64,000 bases of DNA from Botrytis cinerea B05.10 (lineage: Eukaryota > Ascomycota > Leotiomycetes > Helotiales > Sclerotiniaceae). The DNA is taken from positions 1,922,001-1,986,000 of the forward strand of contig NC_037319.1 in NCBI RefSeq assembly GCF_000143535.2, in the 5' to 3' direction. This document shows, piece after piece, positions 22,072 to 34,029 of this stretch. Positions within the stretch are counted from its first letter, which is position 1. Each line of letters begins with the position of its first letter. A model generated the notes under the pieces. The model was not told the origin of the DNA, searched no databases, and was given only the letters and a program-made list of their open reading frames with translations. A program made the translations under genes and the position numbers.

Positions 22072-25000
22072 CTAATCCGCAATCCCTACCCCAAACTCCT
22101 CATATAGTTCCCCCACCCTCACACCCCTATTATCTGCAATCATACCCAATAATCCCTGTCCCACATCCTTGATGTCATTGTAATCATGCAACAACTTAAT
22201 GTGTCTCTTGACCGTTTGCTTCGCCGGCTTTTCTAACCCTTCTGTGATCTCCTGTATTTTCTGGCGTTTTTGTGCAATCTCTGCTTTTAGATTCGCATTG
22301 CGTGCTTGGATCGATGTCTAAGAGATAAAATTAGTTGATGCTCCGAAGGAAAGAGGAGACAATGGATCAAAGGGAGACTTAGACTTACGAGTTTCATCGC
22401 TTTGATCTCGGCCAAAAACGCATCTTGGCGTTGGGAGGAGGAGGAGGAGGTATTTGATGATGTGGATACTTGACTTCCGGATACTTTCGTTTTAACATCA
22501 CTATTGATAGATTTAATTTCGTTGATAGTGACATCTTGATCTACAGGCTCTGAATCTTTTGCAGTCTGTTTTCCTTTATTCTTGAGTAAGCTTGGCCTTC
22601 CCCTTTTCTTTTTCTCAATCACCGGCTCTTCTTGTTCGTCGGCTTCTTCTTCGTCAAGGTCCTCACTTTTTGCGCTACGAAGCTTGACTTTGCCGGATAT
22701 TTGTTGTTCTTCCTCTGTAACATCAGAATCGCTATTACTAATACGCCTAGGTTTGGCTGCGGAAGGTCGACCTGGTTTCTTTTTCTCTGATGCAGGATGT
22801 TTTCCCTCAATCTGTGTATTCGCCTGGCTCGTCCCCCGCTTATCGCCAACGCCCAATACCTCTGTCAAATCTTCTTCGCCAGATTTTGTGTCTTCCGTAC
22901 TGGTATCCAACTCTTTGGTTCCAGGTGGCCGGCCTCTCTTCTTTGGCTCTGGCTTAACCTTTTTTGAAGACGGCGATTCATTTAGCAGCGCCTCTTCTTC
23001 CTCATCTGAGTCAACAATCTCGGTCGGAATATTCTTGCCACTACTAGTAACGCCACCCGATATATTCTTCATGGTAGCATTCCCGTTACTCAAGCTAGAA
23101 GCTTTGCGGGAAGGTCGACCTCTTTTTCTCTTCTCGGGTGAAGCGTTGACCGGTAGGCTAGCATCAGGTGCAGGTTCGTTGATATTAGCATCCAAAACTT
23201 TGCCGGAAGCTTTTGTAGCAACATTGCTGGAACTTGCTTTGGCAGTTTCGATGGCGTCCTTGTTCGCGGTACTAACACTAGAAGAGTTTTGATTTGAGGG
23301 TCTACCTCTTTTTCTTTTTTCTTGCGAAGAACTGGTTACGACTGGTTGATCAATGCTTGCGGCTACGGTCTCTTGCGTTTTAATGGCCCCCTGACTTGCT
23401 TCTGGAGGTTCAACAGACCCCTCGCTCGGATTATTCACTGCGGAGACCTTGCGACTAACTGGTCTACCTCTCTTTTTCTTCTCGGGTGATGTACTGGCAA
23501 ATGTTTGCGGCTCGTCAACTGGCTTCATCTTAGATGTCGGTTCACGGATACTAGCATCTGTAACAGCACTCTTTCGCAAATCTGAAATCTCCTCTAAACA
23601 TTCGTCGATATTTGTCTTTTCGGGACTTAGTCGAGACACCTTTCGGCTAGCAGGTCTTCCCCTCTTCCTCTTCACTGGCGAGGAATCAAGATCAGCCTGT
23701 TCATCGGTGGAATGAAATTCGCTCATAGGCTCCTTGTGAAGGTCTTTTTCCATTACGATGGTCCCAGAGATTTCGTTGGCAACTTTGTTGACGTATATTT
23801 TCTCAGGATTCAGTTCAGATGATTTTCGACCAGGTCGGCCTCTTTTTCTCGGTCGTATAGACGAGCTTTCATCCGAGTTATCATTTATTTCCCCATTTGT
23901 AGTGGCTTTTACATCAAGATCGTTATGAGACAATGGTGAAGCCTCGTACGATGACTCTGCACCTTCTGAATGTTCTGCTCCGATTCCAGAAGATTTACGT
24001 CCTGCAGGCCTTCCTCTCTTTCTCTTGGCCGATGAAGATGGGATGGCAATTTGCTTTTCGATAGATCTGTTACTAGGCGTAGCTTGTTTTGTTTCAACAT
24101 CTCCGGGAACCACCACTGAAACATTACTCATATTATGTCTGGCAACTTCTTCGGTGTTGGCTTTCTCGAGACTTAAGCCGGAAGATTTTCTACTGGCTGG
24201 TCTTCCCCTCTTTCGCTTGACGGGTGAAGACGAATTTGCGGTTATTTCATCCATCGTATCGTTGACTTCAGACTCATCATCATTTTCAACATTCTGGGCT
24301 GGGGCTGTTGCTGTCACGTCATCTGAGTCCCCGTCTGGTCCCTCGGAATACTTCTTCTCGGGAATCAAACCTGAAGACTTTCTACCTGTTGGTCTTCCTT
24401 TTATCTTCTCTTGCATGAAATGAACAGGAGGGCTTGAAGCTGGCTCATCTGTCGATTTGCGACCGACATACGAATGTATAGTCTCCTCATCCATCAATTT
24501 GTTCTCCCTCTCAAGATCGTCACCGTCATTTGTAACAGTAGATAAAGTGGAAGTTTTTCTCTCGGATGGCCTTCCGCGTTTCCTCTTCTCAGGTGTAGGG
24601 CTACTTGGATATAACTTGTTTGCAGGGACGTTCCTGGGAGATGAATGTGCATCAGCTGTGTTGTTGATAAAAGCAGCCTCATCGCTTTCTGGTGCATCCA
24701 CAGCTACTTTACCCTCTTCCATGGCAAGCTCATCGGCAGGTAACAAAGAGACCTTTCTACTAGATGGTCTTCCTCGCTTTCTCTTCTCGGGTGTGGGGCT
24801 ATGTAGAGAGGAATTATCTGCCGTAGCGTCTGTAGAAGCTGTGTGCGTAGTTGCGTCATCTGGTTTGTCGACAGACTCATCGACAGATAATACAGAAATA
24901 TTCCTAGTAGATGGTCTACCTCGCTTCTTCCTCTCTACCACAGGAGTACCTACGCTTAAGTTTTCCTCGTTCTCCATATTCATCGGCTTCTCTGAATCAG

Positions 25001-26876
25001 CTTCGGCGAGCGTTGCTGTGCTCTCGATATTTTCTTGGCCAACTTGACTGTTGGTTATCTTAGATCTTCTTATTTGTGGTGATCTGCCCCTCTTATTTGA
25101 TGTTTTTTCCGGTGATGTCTGATTAGAGGGCGGCTGAATGTCTATATCATCTTCGTCGGCTCTAGAAACTTCCTCCACTTTCTCGGCAAAACCAATCGGC
25201 CCACGCTCAACTGACTCTTCAATCTCTTCAAAATCATCTATTCCATTCTGTAGAGCTTCAGACTCCATTGTTTCTAGCTCATTGAGATTTTTCTTTGGGT
25301 CAATGGAGCTTGTGGCACATTCTCTCCCAAATGAGCTTATAACATCTTCGGTCTCCACATCCTCATTTTCTTCTCTTACCGCATCAACTCCTGTAGTCAT
25401 CCCCGCATTATTTCCATGTCTCACCCAACTATTGAGTATCTTTCTATTATGGCTGAGCTTTTGCGGTGATTGCTGACTTGATTCTGTGACCGCATCACTA
25501 TCCGGAATTTCTACTTGCCTTGGCTGTACTGGAGCTTCCAATCTGGAAAGTGAAGGCAATTCAACATCATCCAAGCTATCATCCACAGGTATTTGATTGG
25601 GAATTCCAAAATCTTGAATATGCGTGAGATTTAACATATTTTCCCTGTTTTCAACATTCATAATATTCTCATCTATCGACGGGACTCCTTCGGAAAAGTT
25701 GTCTCGGGGTGCGGATTCAACAGGTGATTGTTCCAGAATAGGCATTGAGCTTGGCTTCCCTTCAAGGTCCCTTAAATCTTCATTACTCAGGAACCCGCTG
25801 GTAATGCTTTCAGCACCATGATCTTCGTTTCCAGAATATGCATCTTTGTTGCCATTCATTTCAGTCTCAACAGCCGTTTCGGAATAAGTGGTGCTCGAAG
25901 TTGGAACATTGCCGCGAATTTCTCCGGTTTCATTGTTCTCTCCATCGATAGGGTCATCGATTACTGGCCCAGCTCCCATCTCGGTGATAGCTTCTTCCGA
26001 GTTCAAAATGGCATTGCTCCTTTCCGACGTAATTTCCTCGCAGCCCAAACCCGGATTCTTAATCTTATCATCTGGCTTGTCGTATATTTGTTCTTCAAAA
26101 GACTTGTTTCCTCCGAAAGAATCCACATCTGCGATGAGACCAGAATTAGTTGTAACTTCAGTGGTTGTTGTAATTGACTCTAAAGCGTTCTTACGATTAT
26201 CTTCGAGTATAGCTTGTTGATCAACTTTGACCAATTCTAGATCATAATTCTCGGCTCCAGGGAAATCCGGGATATTTTCATCACCAGCTAGATTCATCGC
26301 TTGGTCTTCTTGCTCATCTGCTACATCATCGCGTTTCTCCAAGATGCCTCCAATTCCTTCCTTGTTCGGCTCAAAATCTTCCGTGATCATTCTTTTCTTT
26401 TGGGCCACGGAAGCATTTCTGCTCATATCTTCCTCTATAGGTAGATTTAAAGTCGCTGCATCATCATGCCGAGAGCTTACATCAACGTCTCCACTCCTAG
26501 TTTTCGATATAGATGTAGCCGGACTATCGAATTGTGGCAAAACCGTTTGGCGCGATCCCACATCAATATCGTCGATGCCAATTTTTGATACCGATCCATT
26601 TTCCCCAATCACATCCTCATCATCAGCCGGCCCATCATACTGTGGTAAACCCAAATTCTGTGATCGCATCTGATCCACCTCAGCAACCCCTCCCATTCCA
26701 CCAACATCTCCTGTCGTCTCCTTCATCTCATTTCCGTTCCCAATGCTCACTTGCGTCTGCATCGCACTATCCTCTTCGCCCTCCAGCTCCATACTTTCGG
26801 CTTCCCTAAACCGCTGCCAATCCCACTGTTCAATAAAATCCATCCCCGAATCCGCCTCTAACATGCCCCCATCCAT
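22072..26876 (-). CDS. AT-hook array protein with C-terminal Swi5 domain, 1577 aa
   Basis: The two exons are 26876-22389 (1496 codons) and 22317-22072 (81 residues plus stop), joined in phase 0 through a GTAAGT...TTAG intron. Residues 1-580 are acidic and low in complexity. Residues about 650-1430 carry 14 AT-hooks with GRP cores, most written KRKRGRP, spaced about 50-65 residues apart. Most are preceded by an S/T-P pair and followed by RKSS or RKVS. After a Ser-rich linker, exon 2 encodes a coiled coil and then KQTVKRHIKLLHDYNDIKD, GQGLLGMIADNRGVRVGEL and YEEFGV, the Swi5/Sae3 signature. Swi5 proteins help load Rad51 and Dmc1 during homologous recombination and are normally about 85 residues. 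AT-hooks bind the minor groove of A/T-rich DNA. The fusion suggests a chromatin-tethered recombination mediator. The Swi5 call is strong; the role of the array is inferred. Confidence 0.9.
22595..24925 (-). repeat. Coding tandem array of 14 AT-hook units
   Basis: GRP cores lie near 24917, 24772, 24568, 24393, 24207, 24013, 23845, 23661, 23466, 23308, 23113, 22930, 22765 and 22595. Spacing is 145-204 nt with a mean of about 179. Between cores the sequence has diverged, but the flanks (S/T-P before, RKSS/RKVS after) persist. This points to old internal duplication with selection on the hooks. Confidence 0.85.
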
Positions 26877-27838
26877 GCTTTATCCCCTAGTTTCTTTGCT
26901 TCCAGTCTTTCTCCACCGTTCTCCCTTTTCTTTCACGGTACGCAACGTCCTTTTCTTCACCACCAAACCTTGTCTCGTGGCGATGATATTTTCAGACTTT
27001 GGATCAGCCTCCTTGCTTGAACATCATTGAAAGATTTGACAGGCAATTCTGGAAAGAAAGATTAAACACGAAAAGATGAAAAGAAAAACGAAATCCGAAA
27101 AAGGTAAAAGTAAAAGTGAACTTTCTTTTCGAAAAGAACAAACGCGTTGGTATCACCTACATGACGCACAGACCCATAAAACGCGAATAAAACGGGTAGA
27201 TCACGTGTCAGCACTCAGAATCCTGTATCTGATTCGAAGGGTCCAGATTGAATCCAGGAAATGCGGTTCATATGTAGAAGGGGTTTGAAATAATGGAGTC
27301 TAGGTTCAAAGAATTTGTAGGGGTATCGGAGAGGTCTAGAAAAAGCTAGAGTAAATTACTAGTTGTTCACGCGTTATATGTCAAAACAATATTTGTATGG
27401 AGAAATGGAGAATGTTCGCAATTCTGATGCACTGTTGTATTGAATGGTGCAGAAATGAACCAACAGGCTGGAATATTGGTCCAGTGATTTACCCCCATAG
27501 AAACCTCGTTTGTTGGATGAAGATGGTGCACCGCTCTTAAGAATGAGATCATATGCCAATATACCCATTTGAGTAGAGTTATAGGTCCAATTTCACAGCC
27601 TGGGAGTCATGCAAATCTGCAAGCCCGAACTTTGGCATGGGGAGGGAAAAGTCTCCATTCATGGCCATCAGACGACCAGTTTACCCTATCTATCATACCA
27701 CAGCAGCAGAAGTGATTGTTCTTCTGCTAGCAAGTGCCCCATGACATCTATTAAATGATGACCGAGGAAAAAGAAGCCACAAGACTGAAGTCTTTAATCC
27801 TCCGAAATTCTCCATATACACATCCCCCACCAGGAAAT
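26877..27838. other. Intergenic between the Swi5/AT-hook gene and eIF6
   Basis: This contains the presumed promoter of the minus-strand AT-hook/Swi5 gene, including a CACGTG at 27202-27207 in the context GATCACGTGTC, and the 3' flank of eIF6. No supported gene. Confidence 0.55.
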
Positions 27839-29017
27839 TTAATAGAAACTTTCCACCATGGTATCCTTGTTCTTGCCCGCAATATCACTTGGACCTTGTC
27901 CCTCACCCAGCCTGAAAACGCTCTCGACCACACTCAATTCCGTAGCCGTAGTATCCAACCCAGTAACGGCCATCCAATCGTTAACAACCATACCTGCACC
28001 AACTACACTGCTACCTCTGTTTACACTACCGGCAACCAATGGAACTTGTAATAACGAAGATAATTCATCTTGATCTTGAATGCTGGTTTTGGGATGGACG
28101 ATACCACCTTGGTTGGAAAGTGCCATATAGGATCCGACAAGGACATTGTCGGCAATGGTTTGACGGAAAACTTCAACACCCAGGACGTCGGCAATAATTT
28201 CTTCGGTTTCGCGCTCAAGATCTGGATGGACAAGGGCGACATGGTCGTTTGATACTATGACATTTCCAAGAGCTGAAAGTCTCTCTTCTATTCTCTGTTT
28301 GGTTGTTCGTTAGTATTTAGGGAATAAATTGGAGCCTCGGGGGAGTGAAGCCAAGCCTATTTCAAGTATCGCAAAACTCAATACTGGTCGCAAAGTCCTC
28401 CAATCACCCAGGAGAATAGAAAATAACCCACCTGTATCTTAACACTGTCCGGTAAACTATTTCTCAAATGTTGCAACTCCTGATCTGTTGTGCTTGTTGG
28501 TACCAAGAGTCCCTTCTTGTTACCTGCGGTCAAACGTCCAATAATACGAGTTCCTGCGATTGTGGCATGGCAAATTGGGATAACATCTTGGAGTTCTGCT
28601 TCGAATACACTTTTTGTTTGCCTCGTTAGTTTTTCGCTCATCCATCGAGAGAAAACGGGAGTGCGCCAGAACTCTCACGTATAAAGCTTGAGAATGAACA
28701 TACCTGTAGAAATTCTCGCTGGCGCCAACAGCAACCAAGGCATATGAGTTTGTCAATGTAGAGAAGACACCGACTCTGCACGATTCAATTTGTCAGCACC
28801 TATCCAATATTCGACATTCGTCGAGCTTGATTCCCATGCTCTCTCCCTCCGCATATTGCCAGTTCAATCCCATCCTTCCACCACCCATCACATCAATTGT
28901 GCCACCCGTGGTGGGGTACTCGTCCCTCACACCAATCCCTCATATCATCCACATGGAGGAGGGGCAAGGCAGGCAAACTTACTCATTTGAATTCTCAAAC
29001 TGCGCACGAACGGCCAT
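27839..29017 (-). CDS. TIF6: Eukaryotic translation initiation factor 6 (eIF6), 246 aa
   Basis: eIF6 binds the 60S subunit, is needed for its biogenesis in the nucleolus and prevents early joining with 40S in the cytoplasm. The four exons are 29017-28983, 28775-28704, 28609-28432 and 28294-27839. The joined protein starts [20 protein letters not shown]. It continues through [85 protein letters not shown] and [20 protein letters not shown]. It ends [12 protein letters not shown]. This is the five-fold pentein repeat protein at its usual length of about 245 residues. The third exon uses an AAAAG acceptor. The identification is essentially certain. Confidence 0.97.
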
Positions 29018-30404
29018 ATTTAAATTATCTGCGAAAAGGTGGAGTGGGATATATGGTATTATTTCTGGTCGAATTTTCTAATCAAAAAAGGGCAGGAATT
29101 GATTGCTTGTTGTGGTGTGTAGATAATTATGAATTTGAATGAAGATTTTCGAAGTTCTCTGCAGTGGATTTATCAGGAAAATCAGCAAACCCTTTCTCGA
29201 TAGCAATTGCGCGCTAGCAGGGATTTCATGTGGGATGACTCTTATAGTTGCGCTAAATTGACCAAAATTTGCTAAAAACGGTTAAAATGCTTTTCGACTC
29301 ATTTTTGCTCAGAGTGAAGTGAGGGATAGCGATGGGACGTGAAGAGTGAAGAGTCATTGGATATCTGCGTACCCAGTGTCTCGCATATAATCGGATGATG
29401 TCTAAGCATTATTTATATACGCAGCTGGGCACTCTGTGATTGGGCGAATTCCTTTCCTGTTGCATTCGCGCTGAGTCACACGGTATTGTGCTGTGGTGAG
29501 GCTCAGGTACCTCAAACCTACCTCGTCCTACTCTCAGTGTCTAGATTATCGCCATGGTATCACGTGGCGTATTTGACTTCATACTCATCGTTGAAGGATG
29601 ATACCAGTGGCGCCGTACTTTTAACCTCACACCTGGAAATTTGTCACGGCGATTAAAGTAGTGTTGGGAAATGCCTACTGACAGCACAGCTTAAGAGGTA
29701 TACATCGTGATGTCACAATTGGGACATCTCGGTCCTGAGTGGGCTTTGGAAGGAAAAAACTATCAAAAGGAGCATCAAGTGGTTTCATTTGATATTTGGA
29801 TGGTGATAATATCATCGATGAGTCGTCTTCTAGGCTGGCCTATTATAAACCTCAATGATAGGATTGGAGTGACGTTGAAACGTGCTTCTACATAGGTAAA
29901 TGCCAATTCATCCCCCTTTTCCATTCTCAAAGTCAAGCGTCTCTGAGATGAAGAAACCCTAGCTATGAACTTCCATCGTCTCACTTGAAATTGGCAATAT
30001 CATGAAGCTCCAAGGAAATCACAACACTAGTACCGAGTACTCAAAATCCAGTCTTCCATTCATCATTCCGGCTCGGTTGAGAAAGAGTAGAAGTCAAAAG
30101 TCTCACAACTACTGGAAAGTATATGAAAGTCCACGGATCTCTGGGAGAGCTATTCGATTGTCTTAGAAACAGCCCCGCGCAACACCATATGCGCTCATAA
30201 ACAACGTATTAAAGCTCAAGAAACATCCCTTCTATTCCTATTCTTGCGAATCCGACCAAGTATACCACTTGCATTCCTGACCCCTCATAAAACTCGAAAT
30301 GATGCCGTCCACCCACTTGCTCATCTTTGTGCAATCACAACACCTACAAGAGTAAAAATGATTGTCCATATCCATATTATTCAATCTTGTTTCAATCCAA
30401 TTTG
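29018..30404. other. Intergenic, presumed eIF6 promoter
   Basis: It contains a CACGTG at 29561-29566 in the context ATCACGTGGC, about 545 nt before the eIF6 start. Short frames on both strands have no family motif. A plus-strand frame at 29707-29895 and a Cys-containing minus-strand frame at 30238-30423 were not convincing enough to call. Confidence 0.45.
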
Positions 30405-31132
30405 CTATTGAGGCCTCCACCAACTGTCATTCGGCATGTAGCTCATGACCGGCTTAGGGACTCTGCTACGTCCTGCGAATCCAAACCCATATTTTTTCCT
30501 TTCCTCTTCAAAAGTCTCATAGCCTGGCCCATCCATATTTTTCCACTGAAACCGCACATCCTTTCCCGTCTCCGCCTCTGTCATTATCAAATACAGCCGC
30601 TCCCTCTCGTATTGTAACTTATCGCCGGAATAATAAGCCGCAATGTCGTAGTTAACGAAGGGAATACTTTTGGCCCCCACAAGCCCCGGACAGTTTTCTC
30701 CAAAGCAAAACCCCTTCCTCAATGGACTCTCCAATGTCAAGACGTGATAACAACAAACAAATGGGTTGATTTGTTGAGGCCTCCAAAATCTACAGTAGTT
30801 TATCTTTCTAGTAATACAATATCCAGTATGTTGCGCATGTTCAGCTCCAACCCTAAGGGGTATCTCATTACTTTGTCGTGAGCATTCCTCCCAAAATACC
30901 GCTCCGTCGGTGCAATTGTTACTCGCATTCACTGTTTGTGTAACAGGATGCACAATCTGGACTGCTGGAAATGACCATTCCCTTTGATAACTCTCAGTTG
31001 TTTCCCAAGGGCAGAGCGCTCCATATCTATGATAATGAGGATTGCAGTGATAATTGTGAATATTCGATATAGACTTTACGAGAAAAATTAGCAAGAGATC
31101 TCGCAGGTTGCTGATAGTAGATTGTTTACCAT
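30405..31132 (-). CDS. Unrecognised Cys-containing protein, start uncertain
   Basis: The solid part is one exon, 31073-30405 (222 residues and a TAG stop), preceded by a GTAAAG acceptor. It has protein-like composition with about ten cysteines, several in the middle (for example CFGENC, FVCCYHV), Trp/Tyr-rich segments (HTGYCITRKINYCRFWRPQQ) and a C-terminus ending PNDSWWRPQ. I do not recognise the family. No in-frame ATG exists near the 5' end of the long frame. The best candidate start is an ATG at 31132-31130 directly abutting a GTAAAC donor, which would give a start codon alone in exon 1. An extra upstream exon with a signal peptide is equally possible. It could be a secreted protein or a decaying gene. 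Confidence 0.4.
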
Positions 31133-34029
31133 GAGTGCAGATGCTATGAAGAACAGCGGTTTTTCTTCTCGATGTATAGGTACGCTCTGGTAACACTTGG
31201 GGTGCGAAAGTAACAAGGATTGAATTGTTAGTAAGTGAATATTCAAATTTATGAATGCCAATCGGTCAAGCTTCAAAGGTTCACTTCCTCGGGAAATCTT
31301 TTAGAAGTGACAGGTAATTGTTAACGGAAAACAAACTATTCCTCGTAGGTGCAGTGCTATTTGCTCTTTCCCTAATTACAGATTTCACAAGTACAATACA
31401 TTACTCCTTCCCAACAAACTACACCACAACCCCCAAATTCAGTCCATCACATCACACCACCACACACACACTAACATGCACAAGTTTTCAAAAGAAAAAG
31501 GAAAGAAATCTCAATCTACATCATCCCGCCATCCCAACTCAATTTTTCCTTTGGATGTCCAAAATCGCGTCATAATTCTTAAAACACATACCCATAGAAA
31601 TCCATCCATCTATCTATCTAATCCAGGTTCTCCCTGAATAGAGCACAATTTCCATATTCTTATCTCCTTCTTGCATCTCAGATTTCACCACATGCTCCAC
31701 TCCTCGCCACATTACTTCCCGGACAAACCCCTCAGATTCCCACCCAAGAAGTCTTCCCTGGTTTTAACCTTTCCCCTAATCGATCGCCACATCCGATACC
31801 TACTCAATATTAGCCATTAGCCCCGATCCTCTGTGGAATCTCGCATTTGAAACTTCAAGTCACAACTTCCCAAGCTAAGGCTCTAGAACAAATCTCTTTC
31901 CGAATCCAGTCCTCGCTTGGATCGTCCACCTCAGCACCATTACTAATATCGCAAATCCCAATCCCAATTCCATAAGCGAGAACCCCCCATTCCGCACACG
32001 GGAGTCCCCCAGCTGCCACGAACAAATCAACGCCCATCTATCCCATCAGTTTCCATATCCCCATTTCACAAGTAAATCCCCTACTCCTTCCTCTACACTT
32101 CGAGTTTGGATTAAAGAAAAACGGGTCGAATAACTTCTGATGTTGTAGACGGACGAGAAAAATACAGACGAGAGACCAAATACATGACGAGAATTCCTCT
32201 AATTTATCGCAGTGAAACTCCAGAAACGGCGGCGTACGAGCATCCAGATTTCAGCACTGGATCTTTCTCGTTGGATTACCAAGAGCTTGGGTGGATGGTC
32301 TTCGGATAGTCGTTCTGATAACTTATAAGATATATACATACATACATATAAATAAATATAGTATTTCAACAAATCTATCCCCCACGTGCACATCCTATAA
32401 CCATATCAATCTCATCCCCCAAATAACCACGGCGAGTAGATCTAAACTCATGATGATGATGATGATACAAGTAGAAAAAAGAAAGAGAACCCTCACATTC
32501 TCCACACCGCAAATATCCATCCATCCATCCATCCATCCATCCATCCATCTCTCTATCAAAATGATCTCACCAACCTAGAATAACCAACACCAACCCCAAC
32601 AGCACCGATATATTTCCCTCCTACATCACAACATCGATATACACGATGCAGTATATAGACAGACAGACAGACAGACAGGCAGGCAGACAGACACATTGAA
32701 GAATTTCACTTCGCATTTCCAATCCATCCTCTTTGCAATATATACTCCAGTTCATCAAGGAGAAAGAAAAAAAACCCCCCAAGGAAAGAATAACTCAAAA
32801 TCCAAAATCCAAGATCCCCAAACAAGCCCGATCAACAAAATCTACATGCATACATACACACATCCTTCCCTCCCTCCCTCCCTCCCCGCACCTAAATTAT
32901 CAACCCCCTTCGCCACCAACCAACCAGCCAACAAACAAACAAACAAACAAACGCACAAACGCAGCCTAGGTAGCCATCTCCACCCCCCAACAATCGAATA
33001 AACGTCCTCAGAAGATTCACCCTTATTAGAAGATCTTCTCTTCTGCTCTCGTGGTACTTGAGATTTGGATCGAGCAATATACATATACATATACATATAC
33101 ATACATATAAAGAAATATATAAGTTATCCAAATCATTTTTTGATCTAAATGAGTGAATTAATTCAGTCCAATGCAATGCAATGCGGTGCAATGCGGTGCG
33201 ATCTATCCCCTATCCCCTATCCCATCAATACACATCTATAGCTTTTAATCCACCCAATCTCTCTCTCTCACCCTCCTATCAATATATATATATATATATA
33301 TATCAAATAAATAAAAATTCCAAGTCCAACTACCATCTCATCACACTCTTCTCCCTCCCCTCAAGAATCCTTATCCACTTCCTCATCCATCTCCATCTCC
33401 ATCTCCACATTCACATTCCCATTCAAAAAGCATACATTATATCACATCAACCCCTCCCCCTACCTCCTTTCAAAATCTTCAAGAAAAAGAGTAAGAAAAA
33501 AAAAAAGGTTTCCATTTGCTACTCTAATATAAACACTATAATCATTGTTTTCCCCGTCCTCCATCTCGCATCCCATCCCATCCCACCCTCTCCACCACTT
33601 CTTCCATCCCCCCAATTTCCCTCATCAAACCCCCCAAAGTATCCAAAAATTTTAAAACCAAAACTTTTATAACTACACTCCGCCCCAATAATGTTTACTA
33701 TTATTTTATTATCAACCAATCCGATTCCAATTTCTTAATTTCCGAGATAAACTCATGAATGTGTATATATGACCGTCGGAAAGACTCCGGATTCCGAACT
33801 TTGCACCCATCTCATTGATGGAACCAGAAAAACAATGAAATTGTTTGTTTTGTTGATACAGAGAAGAAAGGAAAATTATGAAGAATAAATGCACCACTAT
33901 TAAAAACGCCCGTGAACTTTCAAATAAGGCAAACTGAAGAGCGCGTGAGGTGAATGAGCACTCAAAACTATATATCCAAGATTACGTAGTTGATCCTTTT
34001 TTGAATAAGTTTCCTGGTATCTCATCATC
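31133..34029. other. Gene-free, repeat-rich intergenic region
   Basis: No supported gene was found. Between 32.5 and 33.3 kb lie at least five different microsatellites within 800 nt. The surrounding DNA is C/A-rich on the plus strand with homopolymer runs. Confidence 0.55.
32515..33303. repeat. Cluster of microsatellites: (CCAT), (CAGA), (CCCT), (CAAA), (ACATAT), (TA)
   Basis: Runs lie at about 32515-32549 (CCAT), 32659-32696 (CAGA/CAGG), 32866-32886 (CCCT), 32924-32954 (CAAA), 33079-33110 (ACATAT) and 33278-33303 (TA). All lie in non-coding DNA between two minus-strand genes. Confidence 0.85.

Noticed and set aside
24457..25047. Plus-strand frames within the AT-hook gene
   Set aside because: They are antisense shadows of a long, motif-bearing minus-strand frame, and no independent start or family motif was seen.
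30238..30343. Possible extra 3' exon of the 30.4-31.1 kb gene (CCDCTKMSKWVDGIISSF)
   Set aside because: The acceptor is good, but no upstream donor has the needed phase except a weak one that removes a good-looking C-terminus, so it was not included.
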